From contig NZ_BAABBN010000017.1 of the NCBI RefSeq assembly GCF_039537985.1, forward strand, positions 294,856 through 358,855: a stretch of 64,000 nucleotides of DNA. Direction: 5' to 3'. Source of the DNA: Litoribacillus peritrichatus. Lineage in GTDB: Bacteria > Pseudomonadota > Gammaproteobacteria > Pseudomonadales > Litoribrevibacteraceae. Below the pieces are notes generated by a model. The model worked only from the letters and a program-made list of their open reading frames with translations, was not told the DNA's origin and did no database searches. The position numbers and the translations under genes are program-made. Below are positions 32,507 to 41,613 of the stretch, one piece after another; the first letter of the stretch is position 1, and every line of letters starts with the position of its first letter.

Positions 32507-34813
32507 ATGCTCAAAACGTTACGTGGCATAGTACAAGAAGTGAATACTGCAGGGGATTTAAAATCTGCCCTGGACATTATTGTACATCGTGTACGCGAAG
32601 CCATGGCCACTCAGGTGTGTTCCGTTTATTTATGGGAACCGGAGAGCAGCCAATATGTTTTGATGGCAACCGAAGGTCTCAAGCAAGATGCCATTGGTCG
32701 TGTGCGAATGGGGTCGGCGCAAGGACTGGTCGGACTGGTCGGTGTTCGTGAAGAGCCAATCAATCTGGACGATGCGCCAGAGCATTCGAATTATCAGTAT
32801 TTCCCTGAAACCGGAGAAGAGCAGTTTCATTCGTTTTTAGGCGTGCCAATCATTCATCATCGTCGGGTATTGGGTGTCTTGGTTGTTCAACAGCAAGACC
32901 GGCGTCGCTTTGATGAAGGCGAGGAAGCCTTCCTTGTGACGATGTCCGCTCAGCTGGCGGGTGTGATCATCCATGCGGAAGCCACCGGCAAAATTAATGA
33001 GCTGAACAAAGCCGAAAAAGGCAAACCTTCCAAAGTTAAAAAAGATCAGCAGTTCAAAGGAAGTGCCGGTGCGCCGGGCATTGCAATCGGTCAGGCGGTT
33101 GTGATGATTCGAACCGCTGATCTGGATTCTGTACCGAGCAAAACCATCAACGATATTGACGCTGAGAAACGGGTGTTCCAGCAAGCCGTTGATGCGGTCA
33201 GGCACGACATTCGTTCGGCCGGTGAAAAACTGGCTGATCAGCTTCGGCCTGAAGAACAGGCGTTGTTTGATGTGTACCTGAGCATGTTGGACGACGAAGC
33301 CCTGGGTGCAGAAGTGAATACCTTGATTGACGGCGGGGAGTGGGCACAAGGTGCGCTTTCTAAAGTGATCAAGCAGTACGAACAGCACTTTAGTATGATG
33401 GACGATCCTTATCTCAGGGAAAGGGTCACTGACATTCGTGATATGGGCATACGCCTGCTGGAACGGATGCAGTCGGTTAAGATTGACCCGATTGAGTACC
33501 CGAATGACGTGATTCTGGTGGGTGAAGAGATTACGCCGACCATGTTGGCAGAAGTGCCAAAAGGCAAGTTGCAAGGGATAGTGTCAGTAGAAGGTTCCAG
33601 TAATTCACACGTAGCTATCTTGGCGCGTGCGATGGGCATTCCGACCATCATGGGTGTTCAGGGTTTACCTTACGCTAAGCTGGATGGTAAAAAAATCATC
33701 ATTGACGGTTACCGAGGCAAAGTATTCACTCTGTTTCCGGATAGCTTACTTACCCAGTACCAAAGCATTGTTGAAGAAGAAAAAGAACTGGTTCGTGAGC
33801 TGGATACGCTCAAAAACCTGCCTTGTGAGACTAAAGATCATCACCGGATGAAGTTGTGGGTAAATACCGGCTTGATGGCTGATGTCTTCCGTTCTTTGGA
33901 TCGGGGCGCGGAAGGTGTCGGGCTGTACCGGACGGAAGTGCCTTTCATGATAAAGGATCGCTTCCCCACTGAAAAAGAACAAATGCACACCTATCGGGAG
34001 CAACTCAAAGCTTTTGCACCTAGCCCGGTTACGATGCGAACTCTGGACATTGGCGGCGATAAAGAGCTGAGCTATTTTCCGATCAAGGAAGATAACCCGT
34101 TTTTGGGTTGGCGGGGTATCCGAATCACTCTGGATCACCCGGAAATCTTTTTGGTGCAGGTTCGTGCCATGATGAAGGCTTCCGAAGGGCTTAATAACCT
34201 GCGAATCATGTTACCCATGATCAGCGGCACCGGCGAAGTCGAAGAGGCCATGCGTTTAATTCACCGGGCCTTTTATGAGGTTTGCGAAGAAGGCTTTCAT
34301 GTGGCGATGCCTGAAGTCGGGGTTATGATCGAGGTTCCTGCGGCTGTTTATCAGACCCGAGAGTTGGCGCAGATGGTCGACTTTATTTCTGTGGGCAGTA
34401 ACGATCTTACGCAATACATTCTGGCGGTGGATCGAAACAATGCCCGAGTTGCGGATTTGTATCACTCCTATCATCCGGCGGTATTACAAGCGCTGAAAAA
34501 AATTGCCGAAGACGCATTGATGGAAGACGTATCCCTCAGTATATGCGGCGAGTTGGCGGGAGATCCGATTGCGGCCCCCATTTTGTTGGCCATGGGCTAT
34601 GAAATACTGAGTATGAACTCGGCAAGTTTACCGAAAGTGAAATACGTGGTGAGAAACATCACCTACGCGTGGGCACAAGCACTGCTTGCCAGGGTGATGA
34701 TTTCAGATTCACCAGAGGTCATTCACAGCATCATTGAGCTGGCGTTGGAAGAGGCCGGTATTTTGTCTTTCATCCGTCCGCAAACCGGTATTATGTCGAC
34801 CAAAGCCAATTAG
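32507..34813 (+). CDS. ptsP: Phosphoenolpyruvate-protein phosphotransferase PtsP (EI-Ntr)
   Basis: First enzyme of the nitrogen-related PTS, which phosphorylates NPr and EIIA-Ntr. The order is an N-terminal GAF domain (about 1-160, LRGIVQEVNTAGDLKSALDI), the EI N-terminal domain with the phosphorylated His368 in GSSNSHVAILARAMGIP, and a PEP-binding barrel (GVGLYRTEVPFM, MRTLDIGGDKELSYFP, FISVGSNDLTQYILA, CGELAGDP). Length 768 is typical. The GAF domain senses glutamine or other small molecules in homologues. Its partners ptsN and npr are not in this window. Confidence 0.96.
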   Translation: MLKTLRGIVQEVNTAGDLKSALDIIVHRVREAMATQVCSVYLWEPESSQYVLMATEGLKQDAIGRVRMGSAQGLVGLVGVREEPINLDDAPEHSNYQYFPETGEEQFHSFLGVPIIHHRRVLGVLVVQQQDRRRFDEGEEAFLVTMSAQLAGVIIHAEATGKINELNKAEKGKPSKVKKDQQFKGSAGAPGIAIGQAVVMIRTADLDSVPSKTINDIDAEKRVFQQAVDAVRHDIRSAGEKLADQLRPEEQALFDVYLSMLDDEALGAEVNTLIDGGEWAQGALSKVIKQYEQHFSMMDDPYLRERVTDIRDMGIRLLERMQSVKIDPIEYPNDVILVGEEITPTMLAEVPKGKLQGIVSVEGSSNSHVAILARAMGIPTIMGVQGLPYAKLDGKKIIIDGYRGKVFTLFPDSLLTQYQSIVEEEKELVRELDTLKNLPCETKDHHRMKLWVNTGLMADVFRSLDRGAEGVGLYRTEVPFMIKDRFPTEKEQMHTYREQLKAFAPSPVTMRTLDIGGDKELSYFPIKEDNPFLGWRGIRITLDHPEIFLVQVRAMMKASEGLNNLRIMLPMISGTGEVEEAMRLIHRAFYEVCEEGFHVAMPEVGVMIEVPAAVYQTRELAQMVDFISVGSNDLTQYILAVDRNNARVADLYHSYHPAVLQALKKIAEDALMEDVSLSICGELAGDPIAAPILLAMGYEILSMNSASLPKVKYVVRNITYAWAQALLARVMISDSPEVIHSIIELALEEAGILSFIRPQTGIMSTKAN

Positions 34814-34821
34814 AGGCCGGA

Positions 34822-35370
34822 TCACGACCAATAACGTACCCGACCAACGTCGAGGTGAATGAAACCGCTTTTGGGGTAAAAGCCCACGCCCCCGGCTTTA
34901 AGTTTTGCTGCAGACTTCCTCAACTCTTCAATGTCTATTCCCGGTATGCGGATATCTGCTGCTTGGCCGGTCATGTGTAAACTGCGTTTAGCGACGCCTT
35001 GACTGTTGGACCGTAGGTGTTCATTCGACTTGGGTGAGCGGTAGCCGGAGATGATGTGCATTTCTTTATTGGCGCCACAAGACGCCTGCAACAAACTTAA
35101 AGTATCCAGCAATCCCAGCGACATTTGATGGCTGTCATTGGTTCTGTGATCTCTCAACACCTGATTTATGTCGTATAAGGCACCGGAATCGTACTGGCCA
35201 TTGCGGCAGTAAGTTACCGTCAAAGATTCATTGGTGTGCAGGTTGCGAAGGCTCAGGTGTCTGTCTTTGGTTCCAGCCAAATCTGCCCAAACGCCTGTGG
35301 TTAATAGCGAGCCAGATAAGCCGAGGCCTAAATGCGACAGAAAAGTTCGTCGGTTTATAGAATGATTCAT
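34822..35370 (-). CDS. mepK: Murein endopeptidase MepK-like (DUF882, peptidase M15)
   Basis: The N-terminus has a twin-arginine signal (NRRTFLSHLGLGLSG) that suggests Tat export. The DUF882 domain has the zinc ligands of M15-type peptidases: ISGYRSPKSNEHLR, HMTGQAADIRIPG (His and Asp) and FIHLDVGRVRYW (His). E. coli MepK (YcbK) cleaves 3-3 cross-links in peptidoglycan. Immediately upstream on the same strand lies the L,D-transpeptidase that would form 3-3 bonds; ycbB and ycbK are similarly adjacent in E. coli. The 181-base gap between them holds a CRP-like site. Confidence 0.92.
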   Translation of the reverse strand: MNHSINRRTFLSHLGLGLSGSLLTTGVWADLAGTKDRHLSLRNLHTNESLTVTYCRNGQYDSGALYDINQVLRDHRTNDSHQMSLGLLDTLSLLQASCGANKEMHIISGYRSPKSNEHLRSNSQGVAKRSLHMTGQAADIRIPGIDIEELRKSAAKLKAGGVGFYPKSGFIHLDVGRVRYWS

Positions 35371-35551
35371 ACGGTGTGGAATGCTCTTTTTGACCTGTTT
35401 TCGTTAGTTGATCAATAATCGTGCCTAAATTGTGATCAATTATCTTGATGGTGTGGAAATAAGAAAGATCAAAAAAGAAACAAATGTGATTTGTGTCACA
35501 CTGAAAGTGTCGATTCAGACGAGCGGTTGTTCTGGATAGGGGGGATTTGGA
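35371..35551. other. Regulatory gap between mepK and the L,D-transpeptidase gene
   Basis: This non-coding stretch holds the CRP-type site at 35485, a 12-base near-repeat TGATCAATnATC at 35409 and 35433, and the word GGTGTGGAA at two places (near 35373 and 35449). I see no open frame. The layout suggests promoter control of mepK separate from the upstream transpeptidase gene. Confidence 0.5.
35485..35500. promoter_or_regulatory. CRP/Vfr-type site upstream of mepK
   Basis: TGTGA-TTTGTG-TCACA, all ten conserved half-site bases present, flanked by AAA on the left and CTG on the right. It lies about 115 bases upstream of the mepK start codon, in a gap with no gene. Control by a CRP-family protein is an inference from the match. 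Confidence 0.6.
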
Positions 35552-37360
35552 TTACATAGAAATGCTGGCAGGGTTTGGGCTTAATAAATCGCGTTGATAG
35601 ATGTCATCTCTGAATTGTAAGGTGCCTTGTTCATCCACCCAAGCGGTCCAATACATTAAATACACAGGGGTTTCTCGTTTCAGGCCAATGTACATGGTTT
35701 TTTTTCGTCTGTGGACTTTAGATATGCGTCTTTTGTCCCAACCAGGGTTGTATTTTAGAAGTTCTTCGGTGAGTTGGTGGGGCTTTTCAAGGCGTACGCA
35801 GCCGGAGCTGAGCGCTTTGACAGGTTTATTGAATAAATGTGGCTTGGATGTGTCGTGCAAAAAAATGGCGAAGTCGTTGTTGAGCGGAAATTTCACTTGG
35901 CCCAGTGAATTCCGTGCGCCGGGTTTTTGCTCTAGGCGGTATGGAAATTTCTTAATGTCGATGTTTTCCCAATCCAGCTCAAATGGATCAATGATGGTTC
36001 GTTTTCGGCCAAAACCCTGCACAATTTCTATGTTCTGTTTTTGCAAATACGCCGGGCTCTTGATCGCTTTGGGCAGGTAAGTGGTTCTGGCGATGCGTGG
36101 CGGAATGTTCCATGAGGGGTTCAGTACCAATGTTTTGAGTGTTTGAACCAGAATGGGGGTGCGTCGGCTTTGTCTGCCTACAATGATGTCCATATCGAGG
36201 GTGGTTTTACCATGGTCGATGACCCGCAACCGGTAATCTGCCATGTTGGCCATAATGTACCTTTGCCCGAGGTTAGCGGGCAGATAACGCCAGCGCTTCA
36301 TATTCATAGCAATTTGTCTGATGCGACTCTGCGGCGGTACATTTAACTGGGCTCGGGTGGCATCATTAAGCTTACCGTTGGCTTCAAGATTATGTCGACG
36401 CTGAAAATGTTTTAAGGCTGTGGACAGTGTCAGATCAAAATATTCCGAAAACTCTGTCGGGGCGTTTGCCGGGTGGTTCAATGGCGCATTAAAATCTCTG
36501 AGAGCCTGGTTTGATTGTTGGATCATCAAGGCGCTTGAGTCGCTGACGGGGCGTTTATAAATATCGTAATCGCCGAGCTGAGATAGTCTGGCTTTTACTT
36601 CGCTGACCTGAGGGTGACTGTCGCCCATTTTCAGTTCAGCGCCAGGGGTTAAGGGGTACCAAGTGCCCGTTTGAGCGAGTTGTAAGTAGTGCTCCAATGC
36701 CCTTCTGAGTCCTAAATATCCAGGGTGTGCGGGGGTTAAATCCTGACTGATGAGTGTTTCAAGCTCCTGTGGGGATAGTTTGCTGTCCAGTATGGAAAGC
36801 AATTGCTCGCGAGTCTGGCGGTTACTTCGTCTGTCGGCGGACTCGGTGGCGGATGTCCGCCAAATGACGGGGTGGTCGGGTTCATTCTGGTTGGGCAGTA
36901 TTTTACCGGTTAACACATCTTTGGCGTAACTCAGGAAACCATCGGACAGTAAAATATCCAGCGCTATGATGGCGTCGGGCTGGGTTCGGAGGGTATGTCG
37001 CTGATATAAAATGTCATAGGCGTGATAAGGCAGTTGTGGTGCCCGAACCACCGCAGTTTCCTTGATGGCCTGTATTAAAGCCTGCCCGGCGGGCGTCAGT
37101 TTTGAGCGCTTAAACCAAACGAGCTGAAAGCCAAAGCGTTGGTACAGTTGGAGTACCTGACTTTTTTGTTTCAGCGTTGCGCTTAGCTCGGTATTTTCCA
37201 GTTGGTTGAGGATCTGCTTTTTCAGAGGGGTTTGGCTCTGCATGGCATGTTCCTCTGCCATGACCGGCAGAGTCGTTATTGCTGCGACTGTGGCAATGAG
37301 CAGCCACAAATGAATGGCAGCTGCCTTGGTTGGGAGTTTATAAAATCTGTGTTCAGCCAT
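35552..37360 (-). CDS. ldtD: L,D-transpeptidase, YcbB/LdtD type
   Basis: Forms 3-3 peptidoglycan cross-links in the periplasm. The protein (602 residues) has a signal peptide or N-terminal anchor (about 10-36), the helical N-terminal region with a scaffold domain, a PG_binding_1 domain (about 240-345, LKHFQRRHNLEANGKLNDAT) and a C-terminal YkuD domain. The catalytic motif is HDTSKPHLFNKPVKALSSGC then VRL, with nucleophile Cys521. The size and order match LdtD, which works with PBP1b and LpoB under envelope stress in E. coli. PBP1b is encoded 11 kb downstream. Confidence 0.94.
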   Translation of the reverse strand: MAEHRFYKLPTKAAAIHLWLLIATVAAITTLPVMAEEHAMQSQTPLKKQILNQLENTELSATLKQKSQVLQLYQRFGFQLVWFKRSKLTPAGQALIQAIKETAVVRAPQLPYHAYDILYQRHTLRTQPDAIIALDILLSDGFLSYAKDVLTGKILPNQNEPDHPVIWRTSATESADRRSNRQTREQLLSILDSKLSPQELETLISQDLTPAHPGYLGLRRALEHYLQLAQTGTWYPLTPGAELKMGDSHPQVSEVKARLSQLGDYDIYKRPVSDSSALMIQQSNQALRDFNAPLNHPANAPTEFSEYFDLTLSTALKHFQRRHNLEANGKLNDATRAQLNVPPQSRIRQIAMNMKRWRYLPANLGQRYIMANMADYRLRVIDHGKTTLDMDIIVGRQSRRTPILVQTLKTLVLNPSWNIPPRIARTTYLPKAIKSPAYLQKQNIEIVQGFGRKRTIIDPFELDWENIDIKKFPYRLEQKPGARNSLGQVKFPLNNDFAIFLHDTSKPHLFNKPVKALSSGCVRLEKPHQLTEELLKYNPGWDKRRISKVHRRKKTMYIGLKRETPVYLMYWTAWVDEQGTLQFRDDIYQRDLLSPNPASISM

Positions 37361-37468
37361 AATTCCATTATGGACGTTTTGATTCAGGTTGCGATGTCAT
37401 TACAGTTGCAGAGTGACCTGCCGATTGGCAGTGCGCTGACATGTTCTGGCAAGTGCGACTGTCATTGC

Positions 37469-38287
37469 TCACAAAATCAAAGGGGAGCTTTGAGCGTTGG
37501 GTGACGATAATTGTTTGAAAGGCTTGGGGTTCCAGGAAAACTCTTGTTGGGAGGCGAGCGCCCCGGAAGCAAACCAGTTGCTCTCTCTGAAATAACACTT
37601 ATTTTTCTGATCCTGCCAAAAAACACTGGTACAGCGTGTTCCGTAACTCGGACTGGTAATAAACGCCGATGATAATAAATGTTCATGCTGTTGTGGGATG
37701 CCGGTATCCGGCAGCAGCTCATAAGCGTAAGGCGTTCGGTCGGATAAGGTTTCAGTTAACGTATCCGGGTTGATTTGGTCTTCCACAATCGCTCGCTGAA
37801 GATGCGACTTTGCGGCCTGAAGTTTTGGCCAGGGGGTGTCCAGGAATGCGTTGCTCAAACCATAAATCCCAGGCGGAAGCGCGTTGAACCCCTGGTTTAA
37901 ACTGCTGCAATAAAACATTTTTTGATTTTCGTAAATCAACAGATTGAAAGGTCTGAAAATATGGCAACGATCGCTTAAATGAGAAAGGTATTGGCTCGCC
38001 GGCGTTTGCTGAACGATGTAGTCGGCCACAATTTTTCCACGGGACAGCGCGTTTTCTGGCTGAGCAGCCCGGCCGATACGGATATTGGTTAATGCGATCA
38101 GACGGCCATAGTGGTCTGCGGCCATCCAGCTGCCCCCTTCGCTTAAATCTTTGCCTGCAACCACAGAGGGTGCGTCTGGCCACCAGTGGGCCGGGTGCGC
38201 TTGTCGGTGATGGAACTCATCCCGGTTGGCCACCATGATCAGGGGATATTCCGGGTGAACCTTGTACGCAAAAGTAATCAAACACAT
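37469..38287 (-). CDS. NRDE family protein (TANGO2-like)
   Basis: Starts MCLITFAYKVHPEYPLIMVA, then NRDEFHHRQA. The nucleophile-position Cys2, the NRDE box, and GGSWMAADHYGRLIALTNIR are the hallmarks of this family, whose human member is TANGO2. The fold is NTN-hydrolase-like and the substrate is not known; roles in haem handling have been proposed for homologues. It has 272 residues and no signal peptide after the Cys. It lies downstream-proximal to the divergent TSUP permease gene. Confidence 0.9.
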   Translation of the reverse strand: MCLITFAYKVHPEYPLIMVANRDEFHHRQAHPAHWWPDAPSVVAGKDLSEGGSWMAADHYGRLIALTNIRIGRAAQPENALSRGKIVADYIVQQTPASQYLSHLSDRCHIFRPFNLLIYENQKMFYCSSLNQGFNALPPGIYGLSNAFLDTPWPKLQAAKSHLQRAIVEDQINPDTLTETLSDRTPYAYELLPDTGIPQQHEHLLSSAFITSPSYGTRCTSVFWQDQKNKCYFRESNWFASGALASQQEFSWNPKPFKQLSSPNAQSSPLIL

Positions 38288-38380
38288 AACGTCGCCAAAT
38301 TATTGTTGTATTTGTTCGTTCTATCTTAGAAAGATCGGTGCGATAATAGCCAGCTTTTTTGTTAGCGTCATAGAGTCTTA

Positions 38381-39169
38381 TTGATGATCTTATTAATATA
38401 TCTGATTGTTGGTGCGGTTGCAGGTTTATTAGCCGGTTTGTTTGGCATTGGTGGCGGGATGATTATTGTTCCTGCTTTGGTGATTGCCTTTGAAGCTCAG
38501 AGCGTAGACCCTGCGGTATTAACGCACTTGGCGGTAGGCACTTCGTTAGCAACCATTGTGTTTACCTCGATCAGCTCGATTCGTACCCACCATTCGAAAG
38601 GCGGTGTGGTTTGGCCGACCTTTAAACACATTGCGGTTGGTATTGTGCTCGGGTCTGCATTGGGTGTGGTAACCGCCAGTCAGATCTCCGGAGCTGCGTT
38701 GCAAAAAATCATTGGTTGTTTTGCTTTGTTTGCAGCCGCTCAGATGGCTTTTCAGTTGAGCCCCAAACCATCCCGGGCGTTACCGGGCCGATTCGGGTTG
38801 GGCGTTGCCGGTACGTTTATTGGCTGGGCGTCGGCCATTTTTGGAATCGGCGGGGGGACTTTATCGGTGCCTTTCCTGACGTGGTGTAATGTACAGGTCA
38901 GACAAGCGGTGGGAACTGCGGCGGCCATTGGTTTTCCAATTGCGGTGATTGCTGCTGTTACCAACGTTGTTGTAGGCTGGGGACAAACGGGTTTGCCGGA
39001 CTGGACGACAGGTTACATTTATTGGCCTGCCTTTTTCGGCATTGTGGTAACCAGCGTCTTTTTTGCTCAGCAAGGGGCAAAGCTGGCGCATAAACTGCCG
39101 CCTTTGGTGCTCAAACGATGTTTTGCAGTGTTGTTAGTGATTGTAGGTACGCGCTTTATTTTGGCGTAA
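38381..39169 (+). CDS. TSUP family permease (TauE/SafE)
   Basis: An inner-membrane protein with about eight hydrophobic helices in two repeats, each opening with a Gly-rich segment: GLLAGLFGIGGGMIIVPALV near residue 17 and FIGWASAIFGIGGGTLSVPF near residue 145. This is the TauE/SafE (DUF81) duplication, with family members exporting sulfite, sulfoacetate or other organic anions. 262 residues. The substrate is unknown here. The lgt gene starts 46 bases downstream, so they may share a transcript. Confidence 0.93.
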   Translation: MMILLIYLIVGAVAGLLAGLFGIGGGMIIVPALVIAFEAQSVDPAVLTHLAVGTSLATIVFTSISSIRTHHSKGGVVWPTFKHIAVGIVLGSALGVVTASQISGAALQKIIGCFALFAAAQMAFQLSPKPSRALPGRFGLGVAGTFIGWASAIFGIGGGTLSVPFLTWCNVQVRQAVGTAAAIGFPIAVIAAVTNVVVGWGQTGLPDWTTGYIYWPAFFGIVVTSVFFAQQGAKLAHKLPPLVLKRCFAVLLVIVGTRFILA

Positions 39170-39215
39170 TCCGGTTGGAATTTTTTAAACACATTTAAAT
39201 ACAGGCAGGAACGGA

Positions 39216-40022
39216 ATGATTGCTTATCCTTCGATTGACCCGGTTGCGTTGGAGCTGGGCCCATTAAAAGTCCACTGGTACGGCATTATGTATCTGGTTG
39301 GGTTTGCGGGTGCTTATTGGCTGTTGAATTTAAGAGCGAAAAAAAGTGGTTCGTGGACATCAGAACAAGTGTCTGACTTGGTGTTCTGGGGCGCGATGGG
39401 CGTAATTCTGGGTGGCCGAATCGGTTACGTTTTATTTTATAACTTCAGTCATTTTCTATCAGACCCTCTTTCGTTGTTTTACATTTGGGAGGGCGGCATG
39501 TCGTTCCATGGCGGTTTGATTGGCGTGATGTCATCGCTCTACATTTATGGTCGCCGGATCAATAAAACCTTTTTTGAAATGATGGATTTTGTCGCGCCTG
39601 TGGTGCCCGTTGGCTTGGGTGCGGGTCGTATCGGTAATTTTATTGGTGGAGAACTTTGGGGGCGTGTCTCCGATGTGCCTTGGGCGATGGTGTTTCCAAG
39701 AGGCGGTGATTTGCCTCGTCACCCATCCCAGTTGTATCAGTTTGCGCTCGAAGGGGTGGCGCTGTTTGTGATTCTTTGGTGGTTCTCGGCCAAGCCAAGG
39801 CCTCGTATGGCGGTATCCGGTTTGTTTTTGGCGTTTTACGGTTTGTTCCGGTTCATTGTCGAATTTGCCCGCCAGCCGGATGAACATCTCGGCTTCATTT
39901 ATGGCGGTTGGTTAACCATGGGTCAGTTGTTGTCGACGCCTATGATTCTGTTAGGTGTGGCCGTTGTTTGGTTCGCTTATCACTCGGAATCGTCCATACA
40001 GAACAAAAGCACATCAAGGTAG
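39216..40022 (+). CDS. lgt: Prolipoprotein diacylglyceryl transferase
   Basis: Lgt attaches diacylglycerol to the lipobox cysteine of prolipoproteins in the inner membrane. The 268-residue protein has seven hydrophobic segments and the signatures [41 protein letters not shown] (catalytic His) and [16 protein letters not shown]. The gene is complete, with RBS AGGCAGGAACGG upstream. It overlaps in transcription with thyA, which begins 10 bases after its stop; lgt-thyA is a conserved gammaproteobacterial pair. Confidence 0.96.
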   Translation: MIAYPSIDPVALELGPLKVHWYGIMYLVGFAGAYWLLNLRAKKSGSWTSEQVSDLVFWGAMGVILGGRIGYVLFYNFSHFLSDPLSLFYIWEGGMSFHGGLIGVMSSLYIYGRRINKTFFEMMDFVAPVVPVGLGAGRIGNFIGGELWGRVSDVPWAMVFPRGGDLPRHPSQLYQFALEGVALFVILWWFSAKPRPRMAVSGLFLAFYGLFRFIVEFARQPDEHLGFIYGGWLTMGQLLSTPMILLGVAVVWFAYHSESSIQNKSTSR

Positions 40023-40032
40023 GAGGGTTAGC

Positions 40033-40884
40033 ATGCAACAGTATCTCGATTTATGTCACCGGATTGTGGATGAAGGCGTTTGGGTGGAAAACGAACGTAC
40101 CGGTAAACGCTGTTTAACCGTCATCAATGCGGACTTAACTTACGATGTGGCCGCGAATGAATTTCCGTTGGTGACCACGCGTAAAAGTTTTTGGAAATCG
40201 GCCATAGCAGAAATTATCGGTTACCTGCGAGGCTATGATAATGCCGAAGATTTTCGGAAATTGGGTACTAAAACCTGGGACGCCAATGCCAACCAAAATC
40301 AGGTTTGGTTAAATAACCCGTACCGCAAGGGTGAAGACGACATGGGGTTGGTGTACGGCGCGATTGGCCGTAATTTCCCGAAGCCGGACGGGGGCCAGAT
40401 TGATCTGTTGAGAAAAATCATTGATGACCTGAAAGCCGGTAAAGACGATCGTGGTGAAATTCTGACGTTTTATCATCCCGGGGCGTTTCATATGGGGTGT
40501 TTGCGCCCTTGTATGTACAGCCATCACTTTTCGTTATTGGGTGATACCTTGTATCTGAACAGCACACAGCGTTCTTGTGATGTGCCGTTGGGGCTGAACT
40601 TTAATATGGTGCAGGTGTATGTGTTATTGGCGCTGGTGGCGCAAATTACCGGGCATCAGCCGGGTCAAGCGTACCATAAGATAGTGAATGCGCATATCTA
40701 TGAAGACCAGTTGGCGTTGATGCGTGATGTGCAGCTGAAACGTAAACCGTTTGCCTCGCCTCAGTTGAAAATCAATCCGGACATTAAGACCTTAGAAGAC
40801 ATTGAAACCTGGGTGACGTTGGATGACTTTGAAGTCACGGGTTATGAGTGTCATGAAGCCATTCAATACCCGTTCAGTGTATAG
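40033..40884 (+). CDS. thyA: Thymidylate synthase, Vibrio-type variant
   Basis: ThyA converts dUMP to dTMP using methylene-THF. ATG at 40033 follows TAGGAGGG, giving 283 residues; a longer frame would overlap lgt. The nucleophile is Cys160 in [18 protein letters not shown], and the phosphate-binding region [15 protein letters not shown] is present. The classical motif PPCHxxxQF is PCMYSHHF here, and the N-terminus ([30 protein letters not shown] [10 protein letters not shown]) matches the subgroup I know from Vibrio and Shewanella rather than from Pseudomonas or E. coli. The folA gene follows. Confidence 0.95.
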   Translation: MQQYLDLCHRIVDEGVWVENERTGKRCLTVINADLTYDVAANEFPLVTTRKSFWKSAIAEIIGYLRGYDNAEDFRKLGTKTWDANANQNQVWLNNPYRKGEDDMGLVYGAIGRNFPKPDGGQIDLLRKIIDDLKAGKDDRGEILTFYHPGAFHMGCLRPCMYSHHFSLLGDTLYLNSTQRSCDVPLGLNFNMVQVYVLLALVAQITGHQPGQAYHKIVNAHIYEDQLALMRDVQLKRKPFASPQLKINPDIKTLEDIETWVTLDDFEVTGYECHEAIQYPFSV

Positions 40885-40942
40885 GTAATTCAGGGTATTG
40901 ATCATCAGTGTGTAGCTTAATTTAAGAGTTGTTGGACAGTAA

Positions 40943-41446
40943 ATGAAACTTTCTATGATAGTGGCCATGGCAGAAAATCGCGTGATTGGTCGAAATAACA
41001 AATTACCCTGGTACCTGCCTGAAGACCTGAAATACTTTAAACGGGTTACGATGGGCAAGCCGATCATTATGGGTCGCAAGACTTACGAATCGATTGGCCG
41101 GCCTTTGCCGGGTCGACCGAACATCATTTTAAGTCGTGCCGGTTTTGAAGCTCCGGAAGGGGTACATGTGGTGGAAACCATCGAGGCGGCGAAAGAGCTG
41201 GCCGAGAGCCTGGCCTTCATTGATGGCCACGATGAAGCCATGATCATTGGGGGTTCGCAAATCTATCAAATGGCGTTGGACGCGTGTGATCGTTTGTATC
41301 TGACGTTGGTGCACGCCGAGGTGGAAGGCGATGCGTATTTCCCAACGTTCGATCGCTCGCAATGGCAGGAAGTGGGCCGGGAAGATTATGCTGCGGAAGG
41401 CCCGAACCCTTACGACTACAGCTTTACGGTGTTAGACCGTTTGTAA
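40943..41446 (+). CDS. folA: Dihydrofolate reductase
   Basis: Reduces dihydrofolate, which ThyA generates from methylene-THF, back to tetrahydrofolate. The protein (167 residues) begins KLSMIVAMAENRVIGRNNKL and continues with PWYLPEDLKYFKRVTMGKPI, IMGRKTYESIGRPLPGRPNI and later IIGGSQIYQMALD. The conserved Trp, Glu/Asp of the active site (PWYLPEDL) and the NADPH loop (GRKTYES) are visible. It follows thyA with a 58-base gap, a natural functional pair. Confidence 0.96.
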   Translation: MKLSMIVAMAENRVIGRNNKLPWYLPEDLKYFKRVTMGKPIIMGRKTYESIGRPLPGRPNIILSRAGFEAPEGVHVVETIEAAKELAESLAFIDGHDEAMIIGGSQIYQMALDACDRLYLTLVHAEVEGDAYFPTFDRSQWQEVGREDYAAEGPNPYDYSFTVLDRL

Positions 41447-41472
41447 TTCGCCGGTACGTTTGGCGGCGGTAA

Positions 41473-41505
41473 GCCGACTCCTTTGGTCGGCATTTGTCTT
41501 TTGTT
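41473..41505 (+). terminator. Possible terminator after folA
   Basis: GCCGAC (41473-41478) pairs with GTCGGC (41486-41491) around a seven-base loop and is followed by a T-rich but interrupted stretch. The stem is short, so I rate it as weak. Confidence 0.45.
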
Positions 41506-41613
41506 TTCTGTGTTGAGCATGCCGGTGGTCTATTCTGAAAGAGTAGAGAACACCGGATGGACACGCCTTGATGGGTCATCGAAGACCGTTAGAATCAATG
41601 TAGGAGACGCCCA

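Noticed and set aside
32837..33574. A 245-codon minus-strand frame opposite ptsP
   Set aside because: Antisense to the conserved EI domain; Phe/His/Arg-rich, with no family resemblance.
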